Assembly (NCBI RefSeq): GCF_002705925.1
Contig: NZ_NKRE01000001.1
Location: 5,644,904 to 5,708,903 of the forward strand
Origin: Mycobacterium ostraviense
GTDB lineage: Bacteria; Actinomycetota; Actinomycetes; Mycobacteriales; Mycobacteriaceae
DNA: 64,000 nt
Direction of reading: 5' to 3'
Shown here in pieces: positions 43,236-52,079 of this stretch. A model generated the notes under the pieces. The model saw only the letters and a program-made list of their open reading frames with translations, was not told the origin of the DNA and ran no database searches. The translations under genes were made by a program, and so were the position numbers. Numbering within the stretch: the stretch's first letter is position 1; the number at the start of each line of letters is the position of its first letter.

Positions 43236-43619
43236 ATGGACCCCGTCGACCAGCGCGCCCGGGCCGTCGCCCGCGACGAGGCGCTGAGCCGCGTGCTGGC
43301 ATATCGCGAGCGTGGCCGGTCCCGGCCGAGGGTGGTGCGCGCATCCCTGGCCGTGCTTGCCGGCGCGTTGCTCATCGCGTCCATCCCGCTGATCGCGCTG
43401 CTTCCCGAGCTGGGCATCCCGGCCCTGCTGGTCGCGTTTCGGCTGCTCGCGGTCGAAGCCGATTGGGCCGCACGCGCCTACGCGTGGACCGACTGGCGCT
43501 TCACGCAGGCGCGTGCGTGGTTGCACCGTCAGTCCGGATTTGTCAAGGCAGCCGTCATCGGCGGATTGCTGCTGGTGGCAGCCGGTCTGGTGTGGCTGGT
43601 GGTCTACGAGTTGATCTAG
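43236..43619 (+). CDS. Conserved membrane protein (Rv1924c-like position)
   Basis: This 127-residue protein reads MDPVDQRARAVARDEALSRV, with two transmembrane segments (ASLAVLAGALLIASIPLIAL, AAVIGGLLLVAAGLVWLVV) and a basic middle part. CAGGAG lies 5 bases before the ATG. By size and by its place next to the FAAL gene it corresponds to the 126-residue Rv1924c. Function unknown. It is divergent from the FAAL gene and 37 bases upstream of the AtoE gene, so probably in one operon with AtoE and the APH-like gene. Confidence 0.75.
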   Translation: MDPVDQRARAVARDEALSRVLAYRERGRSRPRVVRASLAVLAGALLIASIPLIALLPELGIPALLVAFRLLAVEADWAARAYAWTDWRFTQARAWLHRQSGFVKAAVIGGLLLVAAGLVWLVVYELI

Positions 43620-43656
43620 AGGCAGGCTTAGGCAAGGTCTAGGCAAGGGTGACCCA

Positions 43657-45066
43657 ATGACGACGGAACAGGACCAACAGGTCAGGCGGCGCGGCTTGAT
43701 GCAGCTGCTCACCACGTTGTGCGTCCGGTATGTCGAACGTCTGATGCCGGATCCGTACTTGTTCGCGGTCATCCTCACCGTCCTGGTGGTCGCGCCGGTG
43801 GCGCTGCTGGTCGACGGCGCGACGCCGGCCGGCGTGCTCAAGGCGTGGTACCGCGGCGTGTGGGGATCGCAGAACATCTTCACCTTCGCCTTCCAGATGG
43901 TGCTGATCCTGGTGACGGGCTATACGCTCGCCGAGGCGCCGATTCTGAGGCGGGCCATCATCGGGGTGGCGAGTAAGCCGACGAACCAGGTTCAGGCAGC
44001 TCTGCTGTGCTTCGGTGTCAGCGCCGTCCTTTCGTTGTTGAACTGGGGGCTCGGTCTGGTCGCGGGCGCGCTGGTTGCGCGCCAGGTTGCCAAACGGCTT
44101 GCGGGCGCCCATTTCGGTTATCTCATCGCCGCGGCGTTCATGGGTTTCATTGTCTGGACGCAGGGGCTCTCGTCGTCGATTGCGCTGGCGAACACCGATG
44201 TCGGCAGTCCCATCAACGTGATACACAAGCTGACCGGCGTGGTGGTGCCGCTGAAGTTGACGATTTTCCAGCCCTACAGCTGGCTGGCCGTGATCGTGGT
44301 GCTGGTGTTGCTCGCGCTCGCGATCCGGCGGATGGAACCGACCAAGCCCCTCGAGCCCGACCCGGAAATTTTCGAGGACGAGGGGCCCGTAGTGCCCCCG
44401 CCCGTGGGCAGCCGGACGTTCGCCGAGTGGCTGGAGAACTTGTGGATTCTCAACGTTGCCGTCTTCGCCGCCGGAATCACCTACTTCTGGCTGAGCGGAT
44501 TTGCGTTGAACATCTCGTCGATGGTCATGCTGTTCACCGTCACCGGTGCGTTGCTGCACCGCACCCCGATTCGGTTCATCCGGGCGTTCTCCGGCGCGGC
44601 CAGGGTCACTGGCCCGCTGCTGCTGCAGTACCCGCTGTACGGCGGGATCGTCGGTCTGCTGGGTTATGTCCCCGCTGGATCGGGCAAACCGCTGCAGACT
44701 GTGCTTGCGGCGGCGCTGGTGACCGGTGCCGGCCAACACACCCTGCCGTTCTTGACCTTCGTCGGCTCGATCGTCATCTCGCTGTTCGTGCCCTCCGGCG
44801 GGGGGCACTGGGCCGTGCAGGGGCCCGTCGCGGTCGACTCGGCACTTGCGATCGGTCAGCATTCACCGGCCTACCTCGGGCTGATCTCGATGTCCGTCGC
44901 CGTCGGCGAAGCGGTCGCCAACATGATCCAGCCGTTTTGGCTGCTGCCGCTGCTGGCCATCGCCAAGCTCAATGTCCGCCAGGTGATGGGGTTTACCATC
45001 GTGGCCTTCCTGATCGGTACGGCGGTGTTCGGCGCTGCGCTGCTGATTGCGCCCTATGTGCTCTGA
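43657..45066 (+). CDS. Short-chain fatty acid transporter AtoE family
   Basis: This 469-residue polytopic protein has about 11 transmembrane helices. The motifs SGGGHWAVQGPVAVDSALAI and GEAVANMIQPFWLLPLLAIA are the strongly conserved end of the AtoE/TIGR00366 short-chain fatty acid transporter family. It would import acetoacetate, butyrate or similar acids. No thiolase or CoA-transferase genes lie nearby, unlike the E. coli ato operon. The start is ATG 43657. The APH-like gene overlaps its 3' end by 11 bases. Confidence 0.92.
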   Translation: MTTEQDQQVRRRGLMQLLTTLCVRYVERLMPDPYLFAVILTVLVVAPVALLVDGATPAGVLKAWYRGVWGSQNIFTFAFQMVLILVTGYTLAEAPILRRAIIGVASKPTNQVQAALLCFGVSAVLSLLNWGLGLVAGALVARQVAKRLAGAHFGYLIAAAFMGFIVWTQGLSSSIALANTDVGSPINVIHKLTGVVVPLKLTIFQPYSWLAVIVVLVLLALAIRRMEPTKPLEPDPEIFEDEGPVVPPPVGSRTFAEWLENLWILNVAVFAAGITYFWLSGFALNISSMVMLFTVTGALLHRTPIRFIRAFSGAARVTGPLLLQYPLYGGIVGLLGYVPAGSGKPLQTVLAAALVTGAGQHTLPFLTFVGSIVISLFVPSGGGHWAVQGPVAVDSALAIGQHSPAYLGLISMSVAVGEAVANMIQPFWLLPLLAIAKLNVRQVMGFTIVAFLIGTAVFGAALLIAPYVL

Positions 45067-45970
45067 CAACACACCGGGCTTCCCGCCCGACGAGATCACC
45101 GCCCGGTTGGCGCGCCGACTCGTCGACAGTCAGTTCCCGCACTGGTCGTCACTTGCCATCACTCCCGTCGCCCACCAAGGCGTCGACAACCGTACCTTCC
45201 GGCTCGGCGACGAGCTATCGATCCGGTTGCCCACCGCGGACTGGTATGCGGATCAGGTTGCCAAAGAACAGCATTGGCTACCCCAGCTGGCGCCGTGGCT
45301 GCCGTTGCCCATACCCCAACCCGTCGCGATGGGGGGACCCGCGTTTCACTATCCCTATCCCTGGTCGGTATACCGTTGGCTCGACGGCGCCACCGCGGCC
45401 GAGGCGGTCACCGACTGGGGCCCGATCGGGTGTGCGCTGGGCCACTTCCTGCGCACACTGCACCACATCGATCCCGGCGACGGCCCAGAACCCGGGCCGC
45501 ACAACTTCTTTCGCGGCGCACCCGTATCGGTGTACGCCGAGGAAACCAGCACCGTCATCGACGAGCTCGGCGGTGAAATCGACGTCGCCGGCGCGCAAGC
45601 GGTGTGGGCCGCCGCCACCGGCAGCACCCGCGCCGGCGAACCGTGCTGGTTTCACGGCGATGTGGCAGCCGACAACCTGCTGACGCAGCGCGGACGCCTG
45701 ACCGCGGTCATCGACTTCGGGCTCTGCGGTATCGGTGACCCGGCGTGTGACACCGCCATCGCCTGGACCCACCTCGACACGGTCAACAGGACGGCATTTC
45801 GCCGCACGCTGGGCGTCGACGCCGCAACCTGGACCCGCGGCCGCGGATGGGCGCTGTGGAAGGCGCTCATCAGCCTGCGCAGCCACCTCGAAGCCGACGA
45901 CCCGCACGCCGCCGCGGTTGCCCGGGCCACCATCAACGGTGTCATCGCCGGCGACGACGCTGACCGATAA
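45056..45970 (+). CDS. Aminoglycoside phosphotransferase-like kinase
   Basis: The 304-residue protein has the APH/choline kinase fold: VDNRTFRLGDELSIRLPTAD (nucleotide lysine replaced by Arg, as in many members), the catalytic loop CWFHGDVAADNLL (HGDxxxxN) and the metal-binding AVIDFGLCGIGDPACDTAIA. Such kinases phosphorylate sugars, antibiotics or small alcohols; the substrate cannot be told from sequence. The ATG at 45056 overlaps atoE by 11 bases, so the two are translationally coupled, which makes a metabolic rather than resistance role plausible. Confidence 0.88.
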   Translation: MCSDNTPGFPPDEITARLARRLVDSQFPHWSSLAITPVAHQGVDNRTFRLGDELSIRLPTADWYADQVAKEQHWLPQLAPWLPLPIPQPVAMGGPAFHYPYPWSVYRWLDGATAAEAVTDWGPIGCALGHFLRTLHHIDPGDGPEPGPHNFFRGAPVSVYAEETSTVIDELGGEIDVAGAQAVWAAATGSTRAGEPCWFHGDVAADNLLTQRGRLTAVIDFGLCGIGDPACDTAIAWTHLDTVNRTAFRRTLGVDAATWTRGRGWALWKALISLRSHLEADDPHAAAVARATINGVIAGDDADR

Positions 45971-46068
45971 CGGCGGCCGCCGGTCCGATGAGGCTGCTCG
46001 ACGTTGTCTGCCAACAGTTTTGACTGTGACCCCTTGCCAAACGCCGCCGGCTGGCATAGGCCTGAACA

Positions 46069-46428
46069 ATGACATCGAAGGAACCGCAGCAACCGAACGG
46101 CCCCGACAGCAGTGCGTTCGGCCCGGTGATCGACCGGCTCGGCCCGCGGCTGCGCGCCGAGTTCGAGCAGTTGCACAGGTCGGAGCGCACCATCCTTGCG
46201 GCGCTGGCCAAACCGGAGGTCGCCCGCCAGTTCGCCGCCGACCCGCTGGCCACCTTGGCGGCGCTGAAAATCGACGTCCCGCCGATCATCAAACAGCGGC
46301 TCAAGGCGGCGTCGCTGACCGGCGACGCCCCGGACCTGCACCGGCCCCGAGCGTTCCGGTTGCCGAACGGACAGGTGATCACCGCCAACTTCAACATCCG
46401 ATTCACCGGCTCGCCGAAGGTGGGTTAA
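46069..46428 (+). CDS. Small partner protein of the 767-aa gene, hypothetical (119 aa)
   Basis: The protein reads MTSKEPQQPNGPDSSAFGPV, then AEFEQLHRSERTILAALAKP, EVARQFAADPLATLAALKID, PPIIKQRLKAASL, and ends RAFRLPNGQVITANFNIRFT. The middle part is helical and resembles, loosely, leader-like or Nif11-type helical segments (ADPxAxLAAL); the end is a short beta stretch. It lies only 3 bases before the start of the 767-residue gene, so the two are certainly translated from one mRNA. I do not recognise either as part of a known system. Confidence 0.65.
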   Translation: MTSKEPQQPNGPDSSAFGPVIDRLGPRLRAEFEQLHRSERTILAALAKPEVARQFAADPLATLAALKIDVPPIIKQRLKAASLTGDAPDLHRPRAFRLPNGQVITANFNIRFTGSPKVG

Positions 46429-46431
46429 GAG

Positions 46432-48735
46432 ATGTCGGGGGAACAGACGCACGGCTACGACCTCGTCGTCGAATTCGGCGAACAGGCTTATCAGCAGCTA
46501 CTGAGCGTCGTCTTCGACACCGGCGGCTTTCTGCTGGGCACCATCCTGGGGGGCCTCGGCATCCAGCTCGACCCGGCCACGCCTTTTTCGGTGACGGTCT
46601 CCTTCGACCGGCCGGGTGGTCTGCCGCCCGGCGCGACCGACGTCGTCGACATCCATGTGCTGCTCGGCGACGCCGGCACACTCGGGGCGCTGCGCATCGT
46701 CGCCAGCGTCGACGTGGACACCAGCACCAACGGAATCGACCTGGTGCGAATCGATCTCGAACAGAAGCTGTGGCTCACCGAGATCGCGGTGGCGGGGTTC
46801 CCGATCCCCGGCCTCGACGGACTGTTCGCCGCCTTCCTGCGGAACAACGTCAAACTGATCCCGCTGGTGCCCTTCCCTGTCGACCACGCCACCAGCACCA
46901 CCACCGCGATGAAGAACGCCGACGTGCACATCGTGGACGACGCCTCCCCCGCGGACAAAGACGCGTCGGCGTTCCTGGTCACGTTCGGCGGCGGCAGCCC
47001 GGGCGACAAGTCGGCGTTCACCCAGAGCTTCATCACCGCGGGCGGCAACGGGGGCATCGTCGCGTCGATGGGCTGGATCTGCCGGGTCATCAGCCCGATG
47101 ATCGACAGCGCGCTGAACCTCGGCGGCGCGTTCACCAACTGCACGCTGACCCGCACCGTGCGCATCGACGAGGACAACGAGGTGGATCTGACCGGGTTGT
47201 CGATCACCGCGGGAGACGACGGCGCATTGCACGTTCAGGTCAAGATCACCAAGTCCGGCTTCTGTTATTCGGCCACCGGCACCGTCGGGGCGAAGATCAC
47301 CATCGCCGTCGCCGGCGGGCAGCTCGTTGTGCAGGTTCAGGCGGACGATCCCGATGTCGACGTCGACATCCCCTGGTACTGCTGGGTGGCGGGCGCGGTG
47401 ATCGGCGCACTGCTCGGGGCGCTACTTCCCTCTGTCATCTATGTGATCGTCGGCGCGGTGCTGGTCCCGCTCATCATGTACATCGCCGAAGAGGTGATCG
47501 AGGGCACCATCAACAGCGTCGCCGCACACATCACCGACGCGCTGAACCAGCTGCTGGTTCCGGTGGACATCCCCGCGGTGGGCTTCAACATCGTCTTCAG
47601 CGACGCCCGCATCGACGACGTGCAGATCGGCTGCCGGATCCGGCCCATCGACACCGCTTCCGTTCGGGCCGCCGGCACCGTCGTGGTGCCCAACGGTTCG
47701 GCGTTCGACTTCGACAGCGGCCGGGTCGGCGCGCGCGACATGCCCAGCGGCGACCTCACCGTCCTCGGCGGCCCGTTCGATCGCACGGTGCGGGCGGTGT
47801 GCGGTGCCCGCTGGGCCCGAACCGGCCTGCGCGACTTTGACGGCCTCTACCGCGCGGCCGTCTACGGCTACGCCTATGACGCGCCCAACCCGATTCCCCT
47901 CGCCGACCTGGCGACCATCGATCCCTTCGGGCTGCTGTTCGGCAACCCGTTCAAGGAATCGCTGCGCATCTACGGCGTGCGCACCAACGAAGGCAGGTGG
48001 GCGGCCGTCCAGGCCGTGGACGTGACCCCCGACCACATCCGATTCCGCTACATCACCTGGGAGAAAGCGCTGGTTTCGGTGCAGATTGTCGGTGGATTCA
48101 CCTGTCCGCCAAGTATTTTCGGCACCTTCGGCGAGGTGGCCAAGCCGGGCGCGACGGTATTCGCACCCTCGCCGGCATTGCGTGTCAGCGCGGTGGGGAC
48201 GCAACGTGATCCATGCAACCAGTTGCGTGCGGCGCTCGACGCCGTAGTTGTGGCTCCCCCGCCGGCCAGAGGTGCCGACACCGTGAAAGACGCCATTCGC
48301 GCGCTGCCGCTCATCGATCGGCGCATCGGCACATTCGTCGGAACGGTGGTGCGGCCGATGCGTCCGCAGGGCCGATTCGACGCCATCGCAACCGGTTTCG
48401 GCCCGGGGCTGGAGGCCAAGTGGCAACTCGACGGCACCGCACTCGGGGCGGCCAGCGGTCAAGTAGACCTGGGAGGCGGAGCGGTCGCGCACTACCGGCT
48501 CACCGGAACCAGCCTCCTGCTGACCGTGCAGGCCGCCAAGCCCGTCGAGATGCTGCTAACGGTGACCGTCGTGGACGAAGAGGCGCACGTGGCGTCGGCC
48601 GAGCGGTGTGTGCGCTACGACCCGCGATGTGTCAGCCGCGGTCGCCTGACACCGGCATGGAGCGACTACCGCACGGCCTGGACGACGAACTTCGGTGTGG
48701 TTGAGGTCCCGGTCCCGCAGCCGGTCATCGGCTGA
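46432..48735 (+). CDS. Large hypothetical protein (767 aa), beta-rich with central hydrophobic hairpin
   Basis: No family is recognised with certainty. The N-terminal 300 residues (YDLVVEFGEQAYQQLLSVVF, FSVTVSFDRPGG, VVDIHVLLGDAG and many alternating strands) look like a lipid-binding TULIP/OrfX-P47-type barrel. Residues about 316 to 350 (YCWVAGAVIGALLGALLPSV, then IYVIVGAVLVPLIMYIAEEV) form a strongly hydrophobic hairpin. Residues about 365 to 400 (LLVPVDIPAVGFNIVFSDAR) repeat the barrel-like pattern. The C-terminal half is beta-rich with scattered cysteines. No signal peptide is present. The ATG at 46432 follows AAGAG and lies 3 bases after the small partner gene. Its stop is 6 bases from the convergent lipD-like gene. 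Confidence 0.75.
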   Translation: MSGEQTHGYDLVVEFGEQAYQQLLSVVFDTGGFLLGTILGGLGIQLDPATPFSVTVSFDRPGGLPPGATDVVDIHVLLGDAGTLGALRIVASVDVDTSTNGIDLVRIDLEQKLWLTEIAVAGFPIPGLDGLFAAFLRNNVKLIPLVPFPVDHATSTTTAMKNADVHIVDDASPADKDASAFLVTFGGGSPGDKSAFTQSFITAGGNGGIVASMGWICRVISPMIDSALNLGGAFTNCTLTRTVRIDEDNEVDLTGLSITAGDDGALHVQVKITKSGFCYSATGTVGAKITIAVAGGQLVVQVQADDPDVDVDIPWYCWVAGAVIGALLGALLPSVIYVIVGAVLVPLIMYIAEEVIEGTINSVAAHITDALNQLLVPVDIPAVGFNIVFSDARIDDVQIGCRIRPIDTASVRAAGTVVVPNGSAFDFDSGRVGARDMPSGDLTVLGGPFDRTVRAVCGARWARTGLRDFDGLYRAAVYGYAYDAPNPIPLADLATIDPFGLLFGNPFKESLRIYGVRTNEGRWAAVQAVDVTPDHIRFRYITWEKALVSVQIVGGFTCPPSIFGTFGEVAKPGATVFAPSPALRVSAVGTQRDPCNQLRAALDAVVVAPPPARGADTVKDAIRALPLIDRRIGTFVGTVVRPMRPQGRFDAIATGFGPGLEAKWQLDGTALGAASGQVDLGGGAVAHYRLTGTSLLLTVQAAKPVEMLLTVTVVDEEAHVASAERCVRYDPRCVSRGRLTPAWSDYRTAWTTNFGVVEVPVPQPVIG

Positions 48736-48741
48736 CGAGCG

Positions 48742-50013
48742 CTATGACGCGGGCTCTTGCTCGTCGGCCTCCCGGTAGGGCGCACCGAAATGGGGCACCT
48801 CGAGTGGACCGGCTCGTCGCGCTGCCGAGATGGCGCTGCTTAGCAGCGGCGCCAGCCCGGCGAACGATCCGACATCGAACAACATCAGGGTCAGCAGGCG
48901 GTTGTGCACGTAGCCGAACGAGCTGCCGGTGTCCGGGTCGGCCCAGCCAAGAGTTCCACCCAGACCGATGTGGCCGTATCCGGGCAGCAATCCCGGGACC
49001 GGCGACGATTGAAAGCCGTGGTGGTAGGTGAACGGAATCCCCAGGTTCAGATCTGGTGTCAGATTGGGCTTACCCCTCAATTCACTCACCAATTCCGAGG
49101 ACAGCAGCCGCGTCCCATCGATGACGCCGTCGTTGGCGATTGCCCCGTACACCTTGGCCAGCGCACGCGCGGTGACCACGCCATTGACGGCGGGAAGTTC
49201 GCCGTCGAGAAACGGCATATCGCCCTGCAGCATCGACATGATCCCCGGGAAGTAGATCGAACCGAGCAGCCCGGAGAACGACAGCCCGGCGACCTTCGGC
49301 GCGACGAAGTCGAGCACCGGCGTGGGGATATTCGCCTGCGGTAATAGCGTCTGCGCCGCCGTGGTGGGCGAATCGGCCGGCGGACGGCCCAGATGCAGAC
49401 CGTCGACGTCGAGCGGGAGCGCGAGCTCTTCACGGAACAGCTCACGCATCCCCTTGCCGGTCACCGCCCGGGCCAGACCGGAAAGCAGCCATCCGTAGGT
49501 CACCGCGTGATACGCCATCTTCTTGTGGGTGTGGTCCAGCGGCGCCGCGGCCAGCTTCTCCTCCATCAGCAGGTGGTCCAGCACTTCCTTCTTGCCCACC
49601 CCTTTGAGGTGTGACAACCCGGCCCGATGCCGCAGCACGTCGCTGACGGTGACTTCGGACTTGCCGTTCGCTCCGAATTCCGGCCAGTACTCGGCGACCG
49701 GCACGTCGTAGGACAGCAGCCCGCGGTCGACCAGGCGGTGGATTACCGTCGCGGCCAACCCCTTGGTCGCCGAAAACACCATGGCCCCGGTGTCGGCCGT
49801 CCACGGCACTTTGCCACGCCGATCCGACCAACCGGTCCAGACGTCCACGACCTGCACACCGTCGATGTAGACCGCCAGCGCGCCGCCGCCGAACATGCGA
49901 CCGGGAAACAGCGCGTTGAACGCCCGGATGAGTCCGGCGAAACGGGAATCGCAGGCGCCTTTCACGCCGGACGGCAGGCCATTGTCGGTGGTCAAGACGG
50001 ACGGTTTCGCCAT
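48742..50013 (-). CDS. lipD: Serine hydrolase of the beta-lactamase/family VIII esterase type (LipD-like)
   Basis: The 423-residue protein has the SxxK motif in VFSATKGLAATVIHRLVDRG, the second catalytic motif in YHAVTYGWLLSGL (YxN-like Tyr) and GYGHIGLGGTLGWADPDTG near the end. These are features of class C beta-lactamase-like esterases. By position (next to the Rv1922-like gene) and size it corresponds to lipD (Rv1923). It would hydrolyse short or medium-chain esters. The start at ATG 50013 (MAKPSVLTTDN) is chosen; more than 150 codons of open frame above it overlap the next gene. Confidence 0.85.
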   Translation of the reverse strand: MAKPSVLTTDNGLPSGVKGACDSRFAGLIRAFNALFPGRMFGGGALAVYIDGVQVVDVWTGWSDRRGKVPWTADTGAMVFSATKGLAATVIHRLVDRGLLSYDVPVAEYWPEFGANGKSEVTVSDVLRHRAGLSHLKGVGKKEVLDHLLMEEKLAAAPLDHTHKKMAYHAVTYGWLLSGLARAVTGKGMRELFREELALPLDVDGLHLGRPPADSPTTAAQTLLPQANIPTPVLDFVAPKVAGLSFSGLLGSIYFPGIMSMLQGDMPFLDGELPAVNGVVTARALAKVYGAIANDGVIDGTRLLSSELVSELRGKPNLTPDLNLGIPFTYHHGFQSSPVPGLLPGYGHIGLGGTLGWADPDTGSSFGYVHNRLLTLMLFDVGSFAGLAPLLSSAISAARRAGPLEVPHFGAPYREADEQEPAS

Positions 50014-50089
50014 AACTGAATGATTATGCCTACCGCGGGCGCGGCGCATGGGAATCACGCATCGGGTTGAAATAGTGATCGACCCGAAG

Positions 50090-51262
50090 CTACATCCAGA
50101 GGCGTCCGAGTGCGTCGGCCATGGTTTCGGGGTCCTGCTTTTCGGTGTTGCAGCTGACGGCCACCGAGGTCCGCCGGTCGCTGCTGATGCGGAACGCGGT
50201 GACGAATCCCGCCCAGCTGCCGCTGTGTTCGAGCGTGCCGTCGGCGCGCGAAAAGATTCCTGCGCCGTAGCGGTCGCCGCCGCCGGGTTCGGTTTCCACC
50301 GCTCCGGCCAGCTGCTCGTCGAGCAGTTTGGGGCCACCCACCGTGCCGGTTCGGTAGTTGTCCGCCCATCGCACGAGTTGGCTGGGCGTGGTCTGGATGG
50401 CCCCGTCGCCGATCTGTTCCCATGGCGAGTCCAGCACCCGGAATAGGGAACCGGTGTCGCCCTTGTCATACGACACCGCCTTGTCGGGAATCTTGCCGAC
50501 CGGATCGACCACCATGGCCAGCCCGAGCGGTTGGAAGATCTCGGTGCTCAGGAATTCCGGCAGCGGATCGCCCGACACCCGCCGGACGATCTCACCCAGC
50601 AGCAGGTAGTTGGAGTTGGAGTACTCGAAGTGGGCGCCCGGGCGAAACCCCAGCTCCGGCGCCGCTGCCAACGCTTGCAGCGCTTGCGCCTGGGTGGTCC
50701 GGTCGGTTGATTGATATCCCTGTTCTTCGAGCAGCCCGATGTAGTCGGGTACGCCGCTGGTTTGGTGCATCAGTTCGGCCACCGTGACGGTGGCGGCCCA
50801 ATCCGGCAGGTCGGGAACGTACTGGGCCAGCGGGTCGCCCAGGGCCAGCCGTCCCGCATTGACCAGCAACAGGATCGCGGTAGCGGTGAACTGCTTGGAC
50901 ACCGACCCGATGTCGAAAACGGTGTCGGCGGTGATCTTGGTACCGGTGGCCAGGTCCGCGATACCCCGAACTCCCGTCCAGACCACCTTCCCCTCCACGC
51001 CCGCCGCAGCCGAGCAACCCGGCTCCTCGGCGTTGACGGCGCCGTCCAACACGGCCTGGCTGCGAACCTTGGCGGCCGAGTTGGCGGCGCTGGTCGCGGT
51101 GGTGGTGGTCGAAGGGCTGACGGCGGTGTGCTGACCACCGCAGCCGCCGAGCAGCAACGCGACCGCCAACAGCGGCCCCCACCGGTGTCGCTTGCCGGCA
51201 CGCCCTGCCTGCTTGTGGGCGGACTCTACCGGAATCGCGGGGTGCGACGGGGACAGCGACAT
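50090..51262 (-). CDS. Beta-lactamase-like serine hydrolase lipoprotein (Rv1922-like)
   Basis: This 390-residue protein has a lipoprotein signal (GPLLAVALLLGGCGG, lipobox LGGC), a Thr/Ser-rich linker, and a beta-lactamase/DD-peptidase domain with SxxK in DIGSVSKQFTATAILLLVNA, YxN in HFEYSNSNYLLLGEIV and HSGSWAGF near the C-terminus. It would act on the outer face of the membrane. Position and architecture match the lipoprotein Rv1922. The ATG at 51262 is preferred to a TTG at 51283. It is followed by the lipD-like gene on the same strand (76-base gap), as in M. tuberculosis. Confidence 0.87.
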   Translation of the reverse strand: MSLSPSHPAIPVESAHKQAGRAGKRHRWGPLLAVALLLGGCGGQHTAVSPSTTTTATSAANSAAKVRSQAVLDGAVNAEEPGCSAAAGVEGKVVWTGVRGIADLATGTKITADTVFDIGSVSKQFTATAILLLVNAGRLALGDPLAQYVPDLPDWAATVTVAELMHQTSGVPDYIGLLEEQGYQSTDRTTQAQALQALAAAPELGFRPGAHFEYSNSNYLLLGEIVRRVSGDPLPEFLSTEIFQPLGLAMVVDPVGKIPDKAVSYDKGDTGSLFRVLDSPWEQIGDGAIQTTPSQLVRWADNYRTGTVGGPKLLDEQLAGAVETEPGGGDRYGAGIFSRADGTLEHSGSWAGFVTAFRISSDRRTSVAVSCNTEKQDPETMADALGRLWM

Positions 51263-51358
51263 CTCAGCGGGACCGTTCGTCAAGCCGGGCCACTCACATC
51301 CCCTTCGTCATCGCCGTCACGGACTCGCCGCGTCCGACCGGTCGGGCCTGCGAACGGA

Positions 51359-51946
51359 TTAAATTAATCCGCTGGAAACCATCGAAATCGGTTCGGCTGC
51401 TCGGGCTTTCAAACGTCTGAACGGAAGAGCCGGCGCACCAGGGATCGGTTCGGGTCGGCTTCGCGCTCGGCGAGCAACGATGCCCTCCTCGATCGCGGCG
51501 GCCGCACGCCCGCGCACCTTACGGGCGGCGTTGTCGTCGGCTTCGTGTCCGGCGAACTCGGTGGTGTCGATCGGCTCGCTTGTTGACCTCACGGGCGCCG
51601 CCGGGAAACACCATGACCAGTTCGCCGCGACGCATCAGTTCCGAGGCAATTTCGCGGGTGCCCATCCGCGTCAGCATGTCGCGCCACCCCGGGACCTTGA
51701 AGTGGGCGTGGTCGCCGAGGGATGGGACCAATCTGCCGCGCCCCCAGAGCTCGGCGGCCAGCAACGGCGCGTCGACCAAGCCGAGCGTGTTGCGGTTACC
51801 CACCAGCAACGCGCGTTCGGTCGGCACATTCTCGGTGCCATAGACCTGGGCTTGATCAGTATTCGCAGCGGCTTCATCAGTAGCGCCGCGTCGACTTCGG
51901 CTTGGGACAGCGCGGCTGGAACTGAGACAGTTTCGGCGTTCGGCAC
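51359..51946 (-). pseudogene. PlsC-like acyltransferase (Rv1920-like), frameshifted and internally deleted
   Basis: From the GTG at 51946 the N-terminus reads VPNAETVSVPAALSQAEVDA, LLMKPLRILIK and then changes frame. The acyltransferase core follows as VYGTENVPTERALLVGNRNT, LGLVDAPLLAAELWGRGRLV, ELMRRGELVMVFPGGAREVN, KRA. After that about 80 to 100 residues are missing and the frame changes again to EPIDTTEFAGHEADDNAARK, VRGRAAAAIEEGI, the normal C-terminal region. The usual HxxxxD motif is HNxx-like here (GNRNTLGLVD, His replaced by Asn-Arg). Size and position match Rv1920. It is a pseudogene with at least three lesions. Confidence 0.8.
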
Positions 51947-52079
51947 ACCGTGAGTATGCCCCGGCGCGGCTGCCCACGGCATTGTTTTCGCGGCCCTGCC
52001 ACCGCCCGCGGCCGCTCCGCACGCGGGGTCGCGGTAGGGTACCGGTCAGCCAGGTCAGTTGTCGGGGCGGGAGTCGGGT

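Noticed and set aside
45735..47840. 701-codon frame overlapping the APH-like gene and the 767-aa gene
   Set aside because: Arg-rich translation in a shifted frame; two well-supported genes occupy the same DNA.
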